64,000 nucleotides of DNA from Burkholderiales bacterium (GCA_025360815.1 JANYBL010000005.1:1-64000), one strand, 5' to 3'; shown: positions 32,723 through 42,467, counted from the first letter of the stretch. Notes: a model not told the origin generated them from the sequence alone. Made by a program: numbers and translations.

Positions 32723-35152
32723 TCAACCGTCTTTCGCCATCATCCTAGCGCTAATCCGTTCGGCAAAGGTATCCTTGTTGTACGGCTTGGTGATCACGCC
32801 GTCGTATTCGCTGTTGTCTTTGTGGATGGCGTCGATGGCAGCGGTGCTGTCAGCGAGCAACAGCGGAATCTGATGCCCGTCGCCGAACTGGGCACGAAGC
32901 TGGGCAGCAATGGTTCGGTGCGGATCAAACCCAGGTGTGTCGGTATCAACCACGACAACATCAAAAATATCTTGAAGCAGCGCCGCAAATGCGTCACCAG
33001 CCGTTTCAACCACCACCGCACGGAAATCTTTTTTTCGCAGTGCTTTAGCGGCGAGCGCAGCGTGTTCACGGTTGGCGTCAATAAGCAGCACGGTACCCGC
33101 TTTGGATTCACGCAGCGAATGGCGGGTGATTAGTGTGTGCGTGGCCTCGGTGTCGTCCTGCGTGCCCATAACGGCAGCAATGGCGTCGTTGATTTGATCG
33201 GGGCTGATCGGGTGGCGCAGATAAGCGCTGATGCCGTTCTCGCGGCATTGGATGGCATCGCCCGGTTTGCCGCCCCGCGCCAACATCATGATCGCCGTCC
33301 GTTTTAACTTTGGCATATGCTTGATGCGGAACGCGAGCACAAAGCCGTCCTGGAATGGCATCGAATTGGCGGTGATGACGAGTGGGATGGATGTCTCTTC
33401 ATCGGCCATGCGTGACAGCAATTGAATCGCGACAGCGGCATCGTCAGCCTCGCGCACGTGCATGCGCCAACTGCGCGCGAGTTCGGCCAATTCTTTACGT
33501 TCCTCTAAATCGCTGCTGACGATTAATACCGGCAAACCGGTGAGAGTCACGAACGTGGGGCGGCTGCGTGCTTCTTTGACTTGCCGGAACGAGAATGCCG
33601 CAGTGAACTGATAGGCAATGGATTCTTTACGCTCACGGATTTCAATTTTGCCTACCGCTGCATTGCCGCCTACTTTGCTGCCAACGATACTGGTGCTGGT
33701 GCCGTTGCGCCCGACAATGGCGCGAACAATTTGACGCGCCATGGCAAGCTGCATCGTTCCCGAAGGCGTGAGGGACTTGCTGCGTACGCTACCTTTAGGC
33801 TGGACATGTTCAACGCTGAAGCTCAAATGAATCACCTTGTCAGCTACGTACTCAGGCTCAATGGTGAGCGAGAGTTCGGCATGGCGGTCCAGCCCGCTAG
33901 CGGGATCGCTGGCGAGGCCGCACTCCATCAGGTTACGCAATGCCAATGTCAACCGCGCACCGTCGCCGATGAGGTGTTCCGGCACGTCCTGCTCGATACG
34001 AAGCTTAAGTTGGATCCGCCTCTCTTGCGCCAGCGGCATAATCCGGTCTAGCAGCGAAGCGACGCTTTCACGTAGATGAAATTCGCTTGATTCCAACATG
34101 ATTTCGCTTGTTTCAAGCCTCGTGAAATCGATCAAACCTGCAATCGCACCAAACGCGGATTGGGCGGATGACTCAACGCGTTTGAAATGCTCAATCAACT
34201 GGCTCGGTAGATCAAGCTGTTCGGCACGATGAATCGCGCTACCCGCGCCTTCAACAGTGGTGGCTAATTCGCGCGCTACTTTTTCGATGAGTTGCACCTG
34301 CACAGCGGTGGTGGCTGAGACCGCTTTGCCCTCGCCGCTTGCGCTCATGCTGCCGCTAGTGCCGGCGTGAATTTTGGGACGAAACAAATGCAAGCGCCCG
34401 GCAATACCGGCTTCACTTGCCACCGGGCGAGTTTGTTGTGCAATGAGTGCGCCAGTATTGAGTGGGAACTCGAGCTCGTCCGCGTCGGCAGAATCCATTG
34501 GAAAATAAATTGGCCCGATACGTTTTTCCGTCACCATCGAGGCGCCCTCGAATAGTTCGGAAGTTGCCATACCGATTAACGATTGTGGTGCGGATTTTAT
34601 TTCAAACAAATCGCAAAAGGCATCGTTGACCATTTCTACCAAACCGTCTCGGCTCTCAATCACGCAGGCGTCAGAAATATGATCGACCAAATCTAGCAGG
34701 TGCGTGCCCTGCACATTGGCCGCCATCTCATTCGCTTTCTCAACACTTAAATCGCGCAGCCAAACGGCAATGCTCGTGACCTTGCCAGCATCACGTGAAA
34801 TCGCCGCGAGCTTTAGTTCGACAGTGATTCGTTCATTACTACTTTCATCAGTAAAATCTTCATTGCTTCCAGCAGACCCTTGGGATTCTTGGGCGTTGGA
34901 AGCGCCACGGAGCAATTCGATTTCAAGCGTAGCATCGCGGGTTTTACCGTCTACGATGCGTTTGAGGGTTTGTTCGAAACGGTTGCGATCAGACTCATCG
35001 AGGGCATCGGCAAACAAATAGCCCGCAGTGCTCTCAGCGGACCGGTCAATCCACGCGCTGGTGCTGGCGGTTGCGTAAGTCATTCGCCCATCGACATCAA
35101 GTTCGAAAACGGCTTCATTGAGCGCGGCGATAATTTGTTGGTAGCGAGACAT
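32723..35152 (-). CDS. Hybrid histidine-kinase-like protein with dead kinase core and two receiver domains
   Basis: 809 residues: two PAS-like sensor domains (about 5-135 and 150-255), a helical dimer domain with ATPase-like fold (285-525), receiver 1 (540-665) and receiver 2 (685-805). The core appears catalytically lost. The H-box aligns ARELATTVEG with SHELRTPLNG, putting Arg294 where the phospho-His belongs. The N-box Asn is Cys411, and no Asp-x-Gly-x-Gly box is seen. Receiver 1 has Ala595 at the phospho-acceptor and lacks its acidic pair. Receiver 2 keeps Asp736 and Lys789 (ITKPYNKD). There are no membrane helices, so it is cytoplasmic. It probably acts as a scaffold or phosphate sink for another kinase. 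No response regulator is adjacent. Confidence 0.82.
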   Translation of the reverse strand: MSRYQQIIAALNEAVFELDVDGRMTYATASTSAWIDRSAESTAGYLFADALDESDRNRFEQTLKRIVDGKTRDATLEIELLRGASNAQESQGSAGSNEDFTDESSNERITVELKLAAISRDAGKVTSIAVWLRDLSVEKANEMAANVQGTHLLDLVDHISDACVIESRDGLVEMVNDAFCDLFEIKSAPQSLIGMATSELFEGASMVTEKRIGPIYFPMDSADADELEFPLNTGALIAQQTRPVASEAGIAGRLHLFRPKIHAGTSGSMSASGEGKAVSATTAVQVQLIEKVARELATTVEGAGSAIHRAEQLDLPSQLIEHFKRVESSAQSAFGAIAGLIDFTRLETSEIMLESSEFHLRESVASLLDRIMPLAQERRIQLKLRIEQDVPEHLIGDGARLTLALRNLMECGLASDPASGLDRHAELSLTIEPEYVADKVIHLSFSVEHVQPKGSVRSKSLTPSGTMQLAMARQIVRAIVGRNGTSTSIVGSKVGGNAAVGKIEIRERKESIAYQFTAAFSFRQVKEARSRPTFVTLTGLPVLIVSSDLEERKELAELARSWRMHVREADDAAVAIQLLSRMADEETSIPLVITANSMPFQDGFVLAFRIKHMPKLKRTAIMMLARGGKPGDAIQCRENGISAYLRHPISPDQINDAIAAVMGTQDDTEATHTLITRHSLRESKAGTVLLIDANREHAALAAKALRKKDFRAVVVETAGDAFAALLQDIFDVVVVDTDTPGFDPHRTIAAQLRAQFGDGHQIPLLLADSTAAIDAIHKDNSEYDGVITKPYNKDTFAERISARMMAKDG

Positions 35153-35279
35153 AGCGCTAGTTTACGAGATTTTGAGGTTTAGTTTTTTGATTCGCGATGT
35201 TTGTTTTCTTGGTGTTTGCTGCCCGATTTTAAGTTTTACGGCGAGTCGAGCGCCGGAATCAGACCCTAAGACGGGGCCA

Positions 35280-36989
35280 TCAATGCGAGGTGCGCAAATG
35301 TTCGAGCAGCAACTGCAGGTGCTCTGCGGCGGATTCAACGGGCTCGCTAAGCATCGGTAGTAGCGAGGTGGCAATCGATTTTCCCAGCTCCACGCCCCAC
35401 TGATCGAAGGTGCCAACATTCCAGATTGCGCCTTGTGTAAAGACTTTGTGTTCATACATTGCCGCCAATGCGCCGACGTAATAGGCATTTATTTTTGGCA
35501 ACACCAGCACCGTCACGGGACGCCTGCCCGGACAGGCGCGGTGTGCGGCGAGGAAATGTTGTTGATCATCCGATAGGTTTTTACCGGCAAGGTCCGTAAA
35601 AGCCGCTTCGGTTGACCTGCCCTGCCAGAGCGCATCAGCTTGCGCAATGCCGTTTGCAAGAAGTTTTTCATGATGGCCTTTAAGACCGCTTTGCGGCTCG
35701 GCCACTAGTAAAATGTCCGCGGAAATCGCGTCGGTGCTCTGATGAAGCAGTTGATGGAACGAGTGTTGGCCGTTGGTGCCGACTTCGCCAAAAATCACTG
35801 GGCATGTCGAATACGTGACCGCATTGCCGTCAAGATCAACCGATTTGCCTGTGGACTCCATCTCAACTTGCTGCAGATGGTTGGGTAGTAGCCTCAAACG
35901 CTCGGCGTAGGGCAGCACCGCATGCGCAGTCAAATTCAAAAAATTGCGATTCCAAATGCCGGTAAGCGCTAGCATCATGGGTAGATTTTGTGCTGGTGGC
36001 GTATCGCAAAAATGGTGGTCCATATCGCGTGCGCCCGCTAGCAAGTCGGCAAACTGCGCATAACCACCGGCCAGCGCTATCGGCAGGCCCGCGGCGGACC
36101 AAAGCGAATAGCGGCCACCCACCCAGTCCCAAAATGTGAAAATAGTTTCGTCGGTGTAGCCAGCTCTTTTAGCCAAGGTTGGGTTGGCGGTAATGGCGAC
36201 AAAATGTGCAGGCACCGCATCTGCGCCCAATGCAGCGACTAGCCACGCTTCGGCAGAACCGGCATTGGTCATGGTTTCATCGGTGGTGAACGTCTTTGAA
36301 GTGACTGTAAAAAGAGTCGTTGCAGGGTTCAGGCCTGCCAAGACCTGTTCCAGATTAGCGCCGTCAATATTGGCGACAAAATGTACGCGCGGGCTGCTTT
36401 TGTTTCGCGACGCGTCCGCACTAGCGGGCGCTCGCGCCAGCGCGGTGCAAACGAACGCGGGGCCCAGGTACGAGCCGCCGATGCCAATGTTCACGACGTC
36501 GGTAAATGCTTGCCCGCTAATGCCACGGCGCCTTCCGGAACGGACGGCGCTGCTAAAATTTTCCATTTTTTTGAGCTCCGCCAAAATCAACGGGCGCACA
36601 TCAACGCCATCCACTAGCAACGGAGTTGTGTTGCGCGGGTCGGCTCTCAAGGCCGTGTGCAATACGCAGCGCTCTTCGGTAACGTTAATGGCTGATCCGG
36701 CAAACATCGCGTCGCGCTTTTTGCCGACCTCCATTTGTTCAGCCAATGCCGACAAAGCGTTTAGGCATTCTTGGTCGATTGCATGCCGTGAAAAATCGGC
36801 GAAAATTGGACTCTTGGCGGTGTCGTCAAGTCCGCCTTCGGCAGTGGATTGGGGCACTACCATTTCGATCGGTTTAATTGCGCTTGCGGCGCTATTGGCA
36901 ATTGCGGCTGAGGCTCGCACAGAAGCTCGCGCCGAAGCAGCAATGGCGATAAGGGCGTCCCAAGCGGTTGTGGTCGTGGGTGATGTCAT
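35280..36989 (-). CDS. pgi: Glucose-6-phosphate isomerase
   Basis: Interconverts glucose 6-phosphate and fructose 6-phosphate in the cytoplasm. Signature FGEVGTNGQHSFHQLLHQST, the block VNIGIGGSYLGP and DWVGGRYSLWSAAGLPIAL are intact, as is GVELGKSIAT near the end. The frame begins at TTG 37037, but ATG 36989 (MTSPTTTTAWDAL) is preferred. About 40 residues ahead of the usual domain are Ala/Ser/Arg-rich. Length (569) is slightly above the usual 550. Downstream, the kinase-like gene starts 127 bases further on the same strand. Confidence 0.95.
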   Translation of the reverse strand: MTSPTTTTAWDALIAIAASARASVRASAAIANSAASAIKPIEMVVPQSTAEGGLDDTAKSPIFADFSRHAIDQECLNALSALAEQMEVGKKRDAMFAGSAINVTEERCVLHTALRADPRNTTPLLVDGVDVRPLILAELKKMENFSSAVRSGRRRGISGQAFTDVVNIGIGGSYLGPAFVCTALARAPASADASRNKSSPRVHFVANIDGANLEQVLAGLNPATTLFTVTSKTFTTDETMTNAGSAEAWLVAALGADAVPAHFVAITANPTLAKRAGYTDETIFTFWDWVGGRYSLWSAAGLPIALAGGYAQFADLLAGARDMDHHFCDTPPAQNLPMMLALTGIWNRNFLNLTAHAVLPYAERLRLLPNHLQQVEMESTGKSVDLDGNAVTYSTCPVIFGEVGTNGQHSFHQLLHQSTDAISADILLVAEPQSGLKGHHEKLLANGIAQADALWQGRSTEAAFTDLAGKNLSDDQQHFLAAHRACPGRRPVTVLVLPKINAYYVGALAAMYEHKVFTQGAIWNVGTFDQWGVELGKSIATSLLPMLSEPVESAAEHLQLLLEHLRTSH

Positions 36990-37373
36990 GTCGGTTCGAT
37001 CAAATTTTGTGAGGGATGGATGAAATGCGTGAAGCAAGTTTATCGCTTATGAGGCGGCTTGCGCGGCGATTGAAGTATCAATATGCATTTGTGCACGTAG
37101 CTCGGTCGATAGTCATGCCTATTCGAAGGTCACCGCGATAATTTTATGTCGAAGCAGGTTTTTATCAACGTAGTCGAGAGAGAGCCTTATTTTTCATAGG
37201 CGGGACAGGCGGCGCATAGAGAACAGCTTTTTAGGTAGATGGGTCGTCAAAACGTGCCTGTTCTCAGGAGGAATACTTACCCCTCCCGCCGAGCGGGCTT
37301 AGAATTTTTTGATATGCAAAATAAAAAAGGGGCAACCTAGCGGTTGCCCCTTTCCGAATGAAACGAAACAATA
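36990..37373. other. Gap between the small exported protein gene and pgi
   Basis: About 380 bases with no convincing gene. It contains the terminator of the small exported protein gene (37326-37353) and a GC-rich palindrome CCCGC-CGA-GCGGG near 37287. The remainder should hold the pgi promoter. Confidence 0.4.
37326..37353 (-). terminator. Rho-independent terminator
   Basis: AAAGGGGCAACC and GGTTGCCCCTTT form a 12-bp stem around a four-base loop, and on the minus strand a T-run follows. It lies 21 bases after the stop of the small exported protein gene. Confidence 0.85.
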
Positions 37374-37604
37374 TTACGACGTTGTTTTGGCTTTTTTGGC
37401 TTTATGTTTTTTTGCTTTCTTGCCAGTTTTGGCTTTTGCCTTGGTTTCAGCAGCGGCACTTGGCGCCGATGCTGATTTTGCTGGGGCGGATGTCACGCTG
37501 GCAGGTGCAGGTGTCGAAGCTGGCGTCGCCGGTGCTTGCGCGAACGCAACAGCCGAAGACATCAACGTAGCAGCAAGGAAAGAAGTGAGTGTAATTTTTT
37601 TCAT
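37374..37604 (-). CDS. Tiny Ala/Lys-rich exported protein
   Basis: 76 residues. A clear signal peptide (MKKITLTSFLAATLMSSAVA, cleaved after AFA-QA) is followed by an Ala/Pro/Ser stretch and a strongly basic end (KAKAKTGKKAKKHKAKKAK). A GGAGC ribosome site and a good terminator support a real gene. The mature protein would be about 53 residues, very basic and disordered. It resembles acid-shock or histone-like secreted proteins only in composition. Binding to anionic envelope polymers or DNA is possible but not shown. Confidence 0.75.
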   Translation of the reverse strand: MKKITLTSFLAATLMSSAVAFAQAPATPASTPAPASVTSAPAKSASAPSAAAETKAKAKTGKKAKKHKAKKAKTTS

Positions 37605-37696
37605 GAGTTTGCTCCGGTTTAGAATTGAAGCACATGCTTCAGAGCGAAAAACGAGTGAGGCTGCCGGCGGTTGACGCGAGTTGAATCGATTCGAAC

Positions 37697-39493
37697 TTAT
37701 TTTGTATCCCCGCCATCAATCTCAAGATGGCCCGCATTCCCGATTTGTCTCAGGTTATTGACGTTGACGATATTAAAGCGCTTGTCAATCAAGTCCGCAT
37801 CATCAAAATGTCGGGTGCCGACAAATGCCGTCGCATGTGTGCCCCATTGCCGCATTGCACCGGGGCTTAAAATGCCCATCGGCCAAAAGAAAAATCGCTC
37901 GCCGCGTTCTGTGCCGGCCACGAGGCCGTTGGGACCAAAGATGCTCTGGTGCCCTGTTCCATTTTCGTTGCGGGCATCAAGCGCATGTGATTCGACAGGC
38001 AGTGAAAGTAAATCACGCTCTGATTTGAGCTGATAAATTTGCAGTGGAGTGGCAGGTTTGAACGCATCAACAATACGAATACTGGTCAAATAATGAGTGC
38101 CCGAGGCGATTCTCACTACAACACGTTGCCCTGCCACAAATGTTGGTAGCGTTTCTGGCACAAACGCCCATTCTATATTTTCGGTAGGAGCCGGAGACGG
38201 TGCGAGCGTGGGCGTTGGGAAAAACAAGTGATAGCACCCGCAGCCGTGAATGCTATCGACCAACATCGGTAAGCCATCGTGATCGAGCGTGATGCGAACA
38301 ATCACGCCATCCAAATGACCACCCAATAAATCGAAGGCTGCCGTAGCCGATTTGGGCCGCTCGGTAAACCACGCACTGTACGATAATTGCACATGAGTTT
38401 TGCCAGCTATTCGAGTGAAGCCAACGCGCTGATATACGGCTGACTTCGCGGGCTCAACAATGACTTGTTCGTGAGGACCAAACTTTATTTCGCCGATCCG
38501 ATCAAATATTCCCTTGGTTTCCACCTCGAAAGCGGGCGCATGTCGGTTTAGTAGCCGCTGCCATTCGCCAGTCGAGAACTGCGGTATGCCCAAAACGTTG
38601 CGAACGCTGTCACGAAAACTACGTTCTATATCAACGCTTGTTTTGCCTTCATCGTGTTCTGCGGCCAGCTGATAACGGATGAATGCTTCCTCCTGTGTAG
38701 CATCGATAATGTTGGCGGCAGCTAAAAATGTATATTTGGTGCTGCGCTGCCAACCTAAAATGCCCTTAAAGAACGGAATGGACGTCAGCGGATAAAGCCC
38801 CAGAGCGCGCTTCCAGCTTGCGTAATGATCGGGCACCCGCCAGAGGGGAGCAAGTTTTTCAAGCAATGCTGTGTTGCTACCATTTTCACCCAGATCGCGC
38901 CGCACCAAGGCTTGCGAGCAATTGGTGAGAGCAGTGCGGACCGCAGCGGCATCGGTGAGGCCGACCGCATTTCGCCAACGTTGGGGTAAATTGCTGAATT
39001 CATTCTGGCGGGCGGCGAGATCGAGCCCACGTGCGTACCAAAGTAAAGGCGGCAACATTTTGGGCTCGGCTGCGGAGCCCGCTTGCAATTTCTCCCGAAG
39101 TTGGGGCTGAAACGATGCGATAAAACGATCAATGCGCAGATGAGGAAATCCGTCGAGTCGGTGCTCGCCCGCGTCGCGGATGCCGGCCGCTTCCACAATG
39201 ACGTCGAGTTTTTCGAACCAAGCTTGGCACGCTTGGGCAGAAGGTTGGGAATTATTTTTGTTGGCTTGCAGCGCGTCAGGCGCTGGGGGCGCTGCGCTGG
39301 TACGGGCAATTACCGCTGGTACGCTGCCACGGTCGTGCAGACTTATCGTTGTGCAACCTTGGCAAAGCAGCATCGTCATTGCGAAGGCAACAAAGGCGAG
39401 CCCGATGTTGGTCCGATTCGCAATGGCTGCACTTGGTTGGAAGGGCACAATGCTCGTGGTTTTTTTCGTAAGCATTTTCATCGATGTTGACAT
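37697..39493 (-). CDS. Large lipoprotein of unknown function
   Basis: About 598 residues. A long basic N-terminus is followed by a lipoprotein signal (FAMTMLLCQGC, lipobox Cys ~47), so the mature protein is membrane-anchored. It is mostly soluble, with no recognised domain. Notable is HGCGCYH near residue 416-422, a compact His/Cys cluster that could hold a metal, followed by a Pro-rich linker (FPTPTLAPSPAPTE). Blocks such as FVGTRHFDDADLID and WFTERPKSATAAFD look structured. The frame begins at TTG 39496; ATG 39493 is used, and ATG 39481 is also possible. It is divergent from the GspE-like ATPase across about 110 bases. Confidence 0.72.
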   Translation of the reverse strand: MSTSMKMLTKKTTSIVPFQPSAAIANRTNIGLAFVAFAMTMLLCQGCTTISLHDRGSVPAVIARTSAAPPAPDALQANKNNSQPSAQACQAWFEKLDVIVEAAGIRDAGEHRLDGFPHLRIDRFIASFQPQLREKLQAGSAAEPKMLPPLLWYARGLDLAARQNEFSNLPQRWRNAVGLTDAAAVRTALTNCSQALVRRDLGENGSNTALLEKLAPLWRVPDHYASWKRALGLYPLTSIPFFKGILGWQRSTKYTFLAAANIIDATQEEAFIRYQLAAEHDEGKTSVDIERSFRDSVRNVLGIPQFSTGEWQRLLNRHAPAFEVETKGIFDRIGEIKFGPHEQVIVEPAKSAVYQRVGFTRIAGKTHVQLSYSAWFTERPKSATAAFDLLGGHLDGVIVRITLDHDGLPMLVDSIHGCGCYHLFFPTPTLAPSPAPTENIEWAFVPETLPTFVAGQRVVVRIASGTHYLTSIRIVDAFKPATPLQIYQLKSERDLLSLPVESHALDARNENGTGHQSIFGPNGLVAGTERGERFFFWPMGILSPGAMRQWGTHATAFVGTRHFDDADLIDKRFNIVNVNNLRQIGNAGHLEIDGGDTK

Positions 39494-39605
39494 CAAATGA
39501 TTATAAACATTTTCGATGAATAACCGCGCGCATCACACGATCCACACCATCGCATGCCACATCGTTGTAATATAGCCAATCTCGTTGAAAAACATCAAAA
39601 ACGCT

Positions 39606-41432
39606 ATGGCCACTCCAGCTGCAGTAATTCAAATTCCAAAGTTAGTGCCTGCCGCCAAGGGGGCGAAATCCGACCGCTTTGTGACGCTACGCGAGACCGT
39701 GGATGCTTTAGCCGAAGACGGTTTTATACCGCAGGAAACGGCTGACAAACTCCTGCATGACCAGCGCACAACACCGACGGATGATCATCCGTTGGTGGTC
39801 GTGATGAAGGCGCGGATCAAATCGCTCAAGCCGCCAAACCGTGCCCTCGATATCGAAAAACTAACCGAGTGGATGGCGGCACGCGTGGGTATGCCGTATT
39901 TTCATATCGATCCGCTCAAAATTGATATGAATTCTGTGACGACGGTGGTCTCGTCCGACTACGCTGCCAAACGCAATATTTTGCCGGTACAGGTCAGCGG
40001 CCGCGACTGCATCATCGCCACTTGCGAACCGTTTGTAATCGGCTGGCAGCGCGATTTGGGCGAGATGCTAAAGCTCAACATTCAGATGGTGGTTGCCAAT
40101 CCTTTGGATATCGCCCGATATGTAGGCGAATTTTACAACTTGGCGCGATCTGTTAAACGCGGGAAAAAAGAAGAGGCACTCAACGGCACGATTAGTAACT
40201 TCGAACAACTCGTCGAGCTCGGTAAAGCCGGGCGCACGCTGGATGCGAACGATCACCATATCGTGCATTTGGTCGATTGGCTCTGGCAATATGCGTTTGA
40301 CCAACGCGCGAGTGATATTCACGTTGAGCCTCGACGCGAAGTGGCGACAATTCGTTTCCGCATCGACGGCATACTCCACCAGGTTTATCAAGTTCCCACC
40401 ACGGTTGCGGTGGCGATGACCTCGCGGATCAAAATTTTGAGCCGTATGGATGTTGTCGAAAAACGCCGCCCACAAGACGGTCGCATCAAAACACGGATGC
40501 CCGATGGCGAAGAAATTGAGTTGCGTTTATCGACCTTGCCGACCGCATTTGGCGAGAAATTAGTGATGCGTATTTTTGATCCCGATGTGTTGGTGCGTGA
40601 TTTTTCGGAGCTCGGTTTTTCAACTGATGATTTTGATAAATGGAAAGGATTGATTAATCATCCGGGCGGCATTGTGCTCGTCACAGGGCCTACCGGTTCG
40701 GGCAAAACCACGACGCTCTACTCCACGCTTAAAATGCTCGCCACGCCCGAAGTGAATGTTTGCACGATTGAAGATCCGATCGAAATGGTCGAGCCGGCGT
40801 TCAACCAAATGCAGGTGCAAAACCAGATCGATTTGGGCTTTGCCGAGGGAGTGCGGGCACTGATGCGACAAGATCCGGACATCATCATGGTCGGCGAGAT
40901 TCGTGATCTGCAAACAGCCGAAATGGCGATTCAATCAGCTCTAACCGGCCACTTGGTGCTCTCAACCTTGCACACTAACGATGCGCCAACGGCGATTTCG
41001 CGATTGCTTGATTTGGGTGCGGCATCGTACCTTATTAACTCCACGTTGCTGGGCGTAATGGCGCAACGGCTGGTGCGAACACTGTGCCCTCATTGTAAAG
41101 AAAAAGAACCGTTCACCGATCCGGACGAGCTAAAAATTTGGCATAAAACAGTGTTCCCCTGGAAGGGTGAGGCGCCGAAGGATATCTATCGGCCAGTGGG
41201 CTGTCTCGATTGCCGCAACACCGGCTATTTGGGGCGCGTCGGTATTTACGAGATTTTAATTCTTGATGAAAACATCCGACGTTTGATCGTCGATAACGCC
41301 GACTTGGCTGCGATTACGGCCGAGGCCTATCGCGCGGGCATGAAGCCGCTCAGATTGTCTGGCGCAATGAAGGTTGCACAGGGCATTACCACGTTGGACG
41401 AAGTGCTAAAAGTCGCGCCGCCCGCCAGTTAA
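39606..41432 (+). CDS. GspE/PilB-family secretion or pilus assembly ATPase
   Basis: 608 residues. The N-terminal MshEN-like part (about 20-180) precedes the ATPase core. Walker A is GPTGSGKTTTLYSTLKML and the Asp box is VCTIEDPIEMV. Walker B is DIIMVGEIRDLQTAEMA and the His box LTGHLVLSTLHTNDAPTAI. The zinc-binding four-Cys element is LCPHCKEKEP followed ~40 residues later by GCLDCRNTGYLG. ATG 39606 is chosen over TTG 39585. It resembles GspE/PilB extension ATPases. No gsp or pil partner genes are adjacent, so it is an orphan here. Confidence 0.9.
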   Translation: MATPAAVIQIPKLVPAAKGAKSDRFVTLRETVDALAEDGFIPQETADKLLHDQRTTPTDDHPLVVVMKARIKSLKPPNRALDIEKLTEWMAARVGMPYFHIDPLKIDMNSVTTVVSSDYAAKRNILPVQVSGRDCIIATCEPFVIGWQRDLGEMLKLNIQMVVANPLDIARYVGEFYNLARSVKRGKKEEALNGTISNFEQLVELGKAGRTLDANDHHIVHLVDWLWQYAFDQRASDIHVEPRREVATIRFRIDGILHQVYQVPTTVAVAMTSRIKILSRMDVVEKRRPQDGRIKTRMPDGEEIELRLSTLPTAFGEKLVMRIFDPDVLVRDFSELGFSTDDFDKWKGLINHPGGIVLVTGPTGSGKTTTLYSTLKMLATPEVNVCTIEDPIEMVEPAFNQMQVQNQIDLGFAEGVRALMRQDPDIIMVGEIRDLQTAEMAIQSALTGHLVLSTLHTNDAPTAISRLLDLGAASYLINSTLLGVMAQRLVRTLCPHCKEKEPFTDPDELKIWHKTVFPWKGEAPKDIYRPVGCLDCRNTGYLGRVGIYEILILDENIRRLIVDNADLAAITAEAYRAGMKPLRLSGAMKVAQGITTLDEVLKVAPPAS

Positions 41433-41512
41433 TCTAGCTAAACGCTAGTATTGGCGCTGTCTTTGGGGGGCTTTAAATATAGCTAGTCCAGCAATATCCA
41501 TTGCAATGGCGT

Positions 41513-42085
41513 TTATTTTCGTTGATGCTGAATTTCGCTGATATGCGGTAAAAATTGGCCCAACTTTCGATCCGAAAAAAAATGCTTAAGTGCTTCCTCG
41601 ATCGTGCGAAATGCAAGCTGATCCCACGGAATTTCGTTTTCTCGAAACAACTTTACCTCCAAGCTTTCAATGCCGGATGAAAAATTGAGATCGCACAATC
41701 GTGTCAAAAACAACATATAAACTTGGCTAATCTGCGGCAGCGAGATCGTGACATACGGCGTCAAGTTTGGCGCTTCAAACGCCACGCGGGCATTGGCTTC
41801 CTCCAGCGTTTCGCGTGCAGCGCCGGCCTCCAGTGTTTCGCCCTCTTCCATAAAGCCTGCGGGCAGCGTCCAGAGCCCGTAGCGTGGCTCGATAGCGCGT
41901 TTACAAAGCAAAATTTTATCTTCCCAAATCGGCAAAGTGCCGAGCACAATTTTGGGATTTAAATAATGAATGTAATCGCATTCCCCGCAAACATGCCGCT
42001 CCCGATCCTCGCCATGCGGAATACGATACTCGACCTTAGCGGAGCCGCATTGCATACAAAACCGAGGTGCTGGATTAGTGAGCAT
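41513..42085 (-). CDS. Nudix hydrolase with zinc ribbon
   Basis: About 190 residues. The N-terminal zinc ribbon is FCMQCGSAKVEY with a second pair CGECDYIHYLNP. The Nudix box reads GFMEEGETLEAGAARETLEE, with Asn where the usual Gly stands after EE, common in this subfamily. Such enzymes hydrolyse nucleoside diphosphates linked to another moiety; NADH-like or nucleotide-sugar substrates are possible. The frame starts at TTG 42094, ATG 42085 is preferred. It is convergent with the secretion ATPase and divergent from the propeller gene. Confidence 0.88.
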   Translation of the reverse strand: MLTNPAPRFCMQCGSAKVEYRIPHGEDRERHVCGECDYIHYLNPKIVLGTLPIWEDKILLCKRAIEPRYGLWTLPAGFMEEGETLEAGAARETLEEANARVAFEAPNLTPYVTISLPQISQVYMLFLTRLCDLNFSSGIESLEVKLFRENEIPWDQLAFRTIEEALKHFFSDRKLGQFLPHISEIQHQRK

Positions 42086-42467
42086 GACTAACAATAAACT
42101 CTTGAATAGCGGTAAAAATTAAATCCATCGTTAACCGGAAGCTCGGCGTGTTTCGCTCGACATTGAACAGCAACCGAGCGGTTGCCATCCACCGACGCTT
42201 TCGAGAAAAATAAAGAAAGATAAATCAGAAAATAAAGAACAATGTTAGCGGTAAACGAAACGATTGAATGGCTCGTTAACCAGATTGGATTTTTCGGTGT
42301 TTTACGAGTATTTCCGCCGATTTCCCGAGCACTTTCAGCTTAAAACATTGAGGCCCATGCTACCATAGCAACGCGTTTTTTTAATGATGCTGTGGCACGA
42401 TTTACGTCACTTATGTTTCGTTTAGTTTTCATCCATTTCTCGTTTTTGCCCGGCTCAAAGGATTTCC
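42086..42467. other. Divergent promoter region, Nudix gene and propeller operon
   Basis: 380 bases between two divergent genes. AT-rich towards 42360-42430, which fits the promoter of the plus-strand operon. No gene, hairpin or repeat was found that I would defend. Confidence 0.35.
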
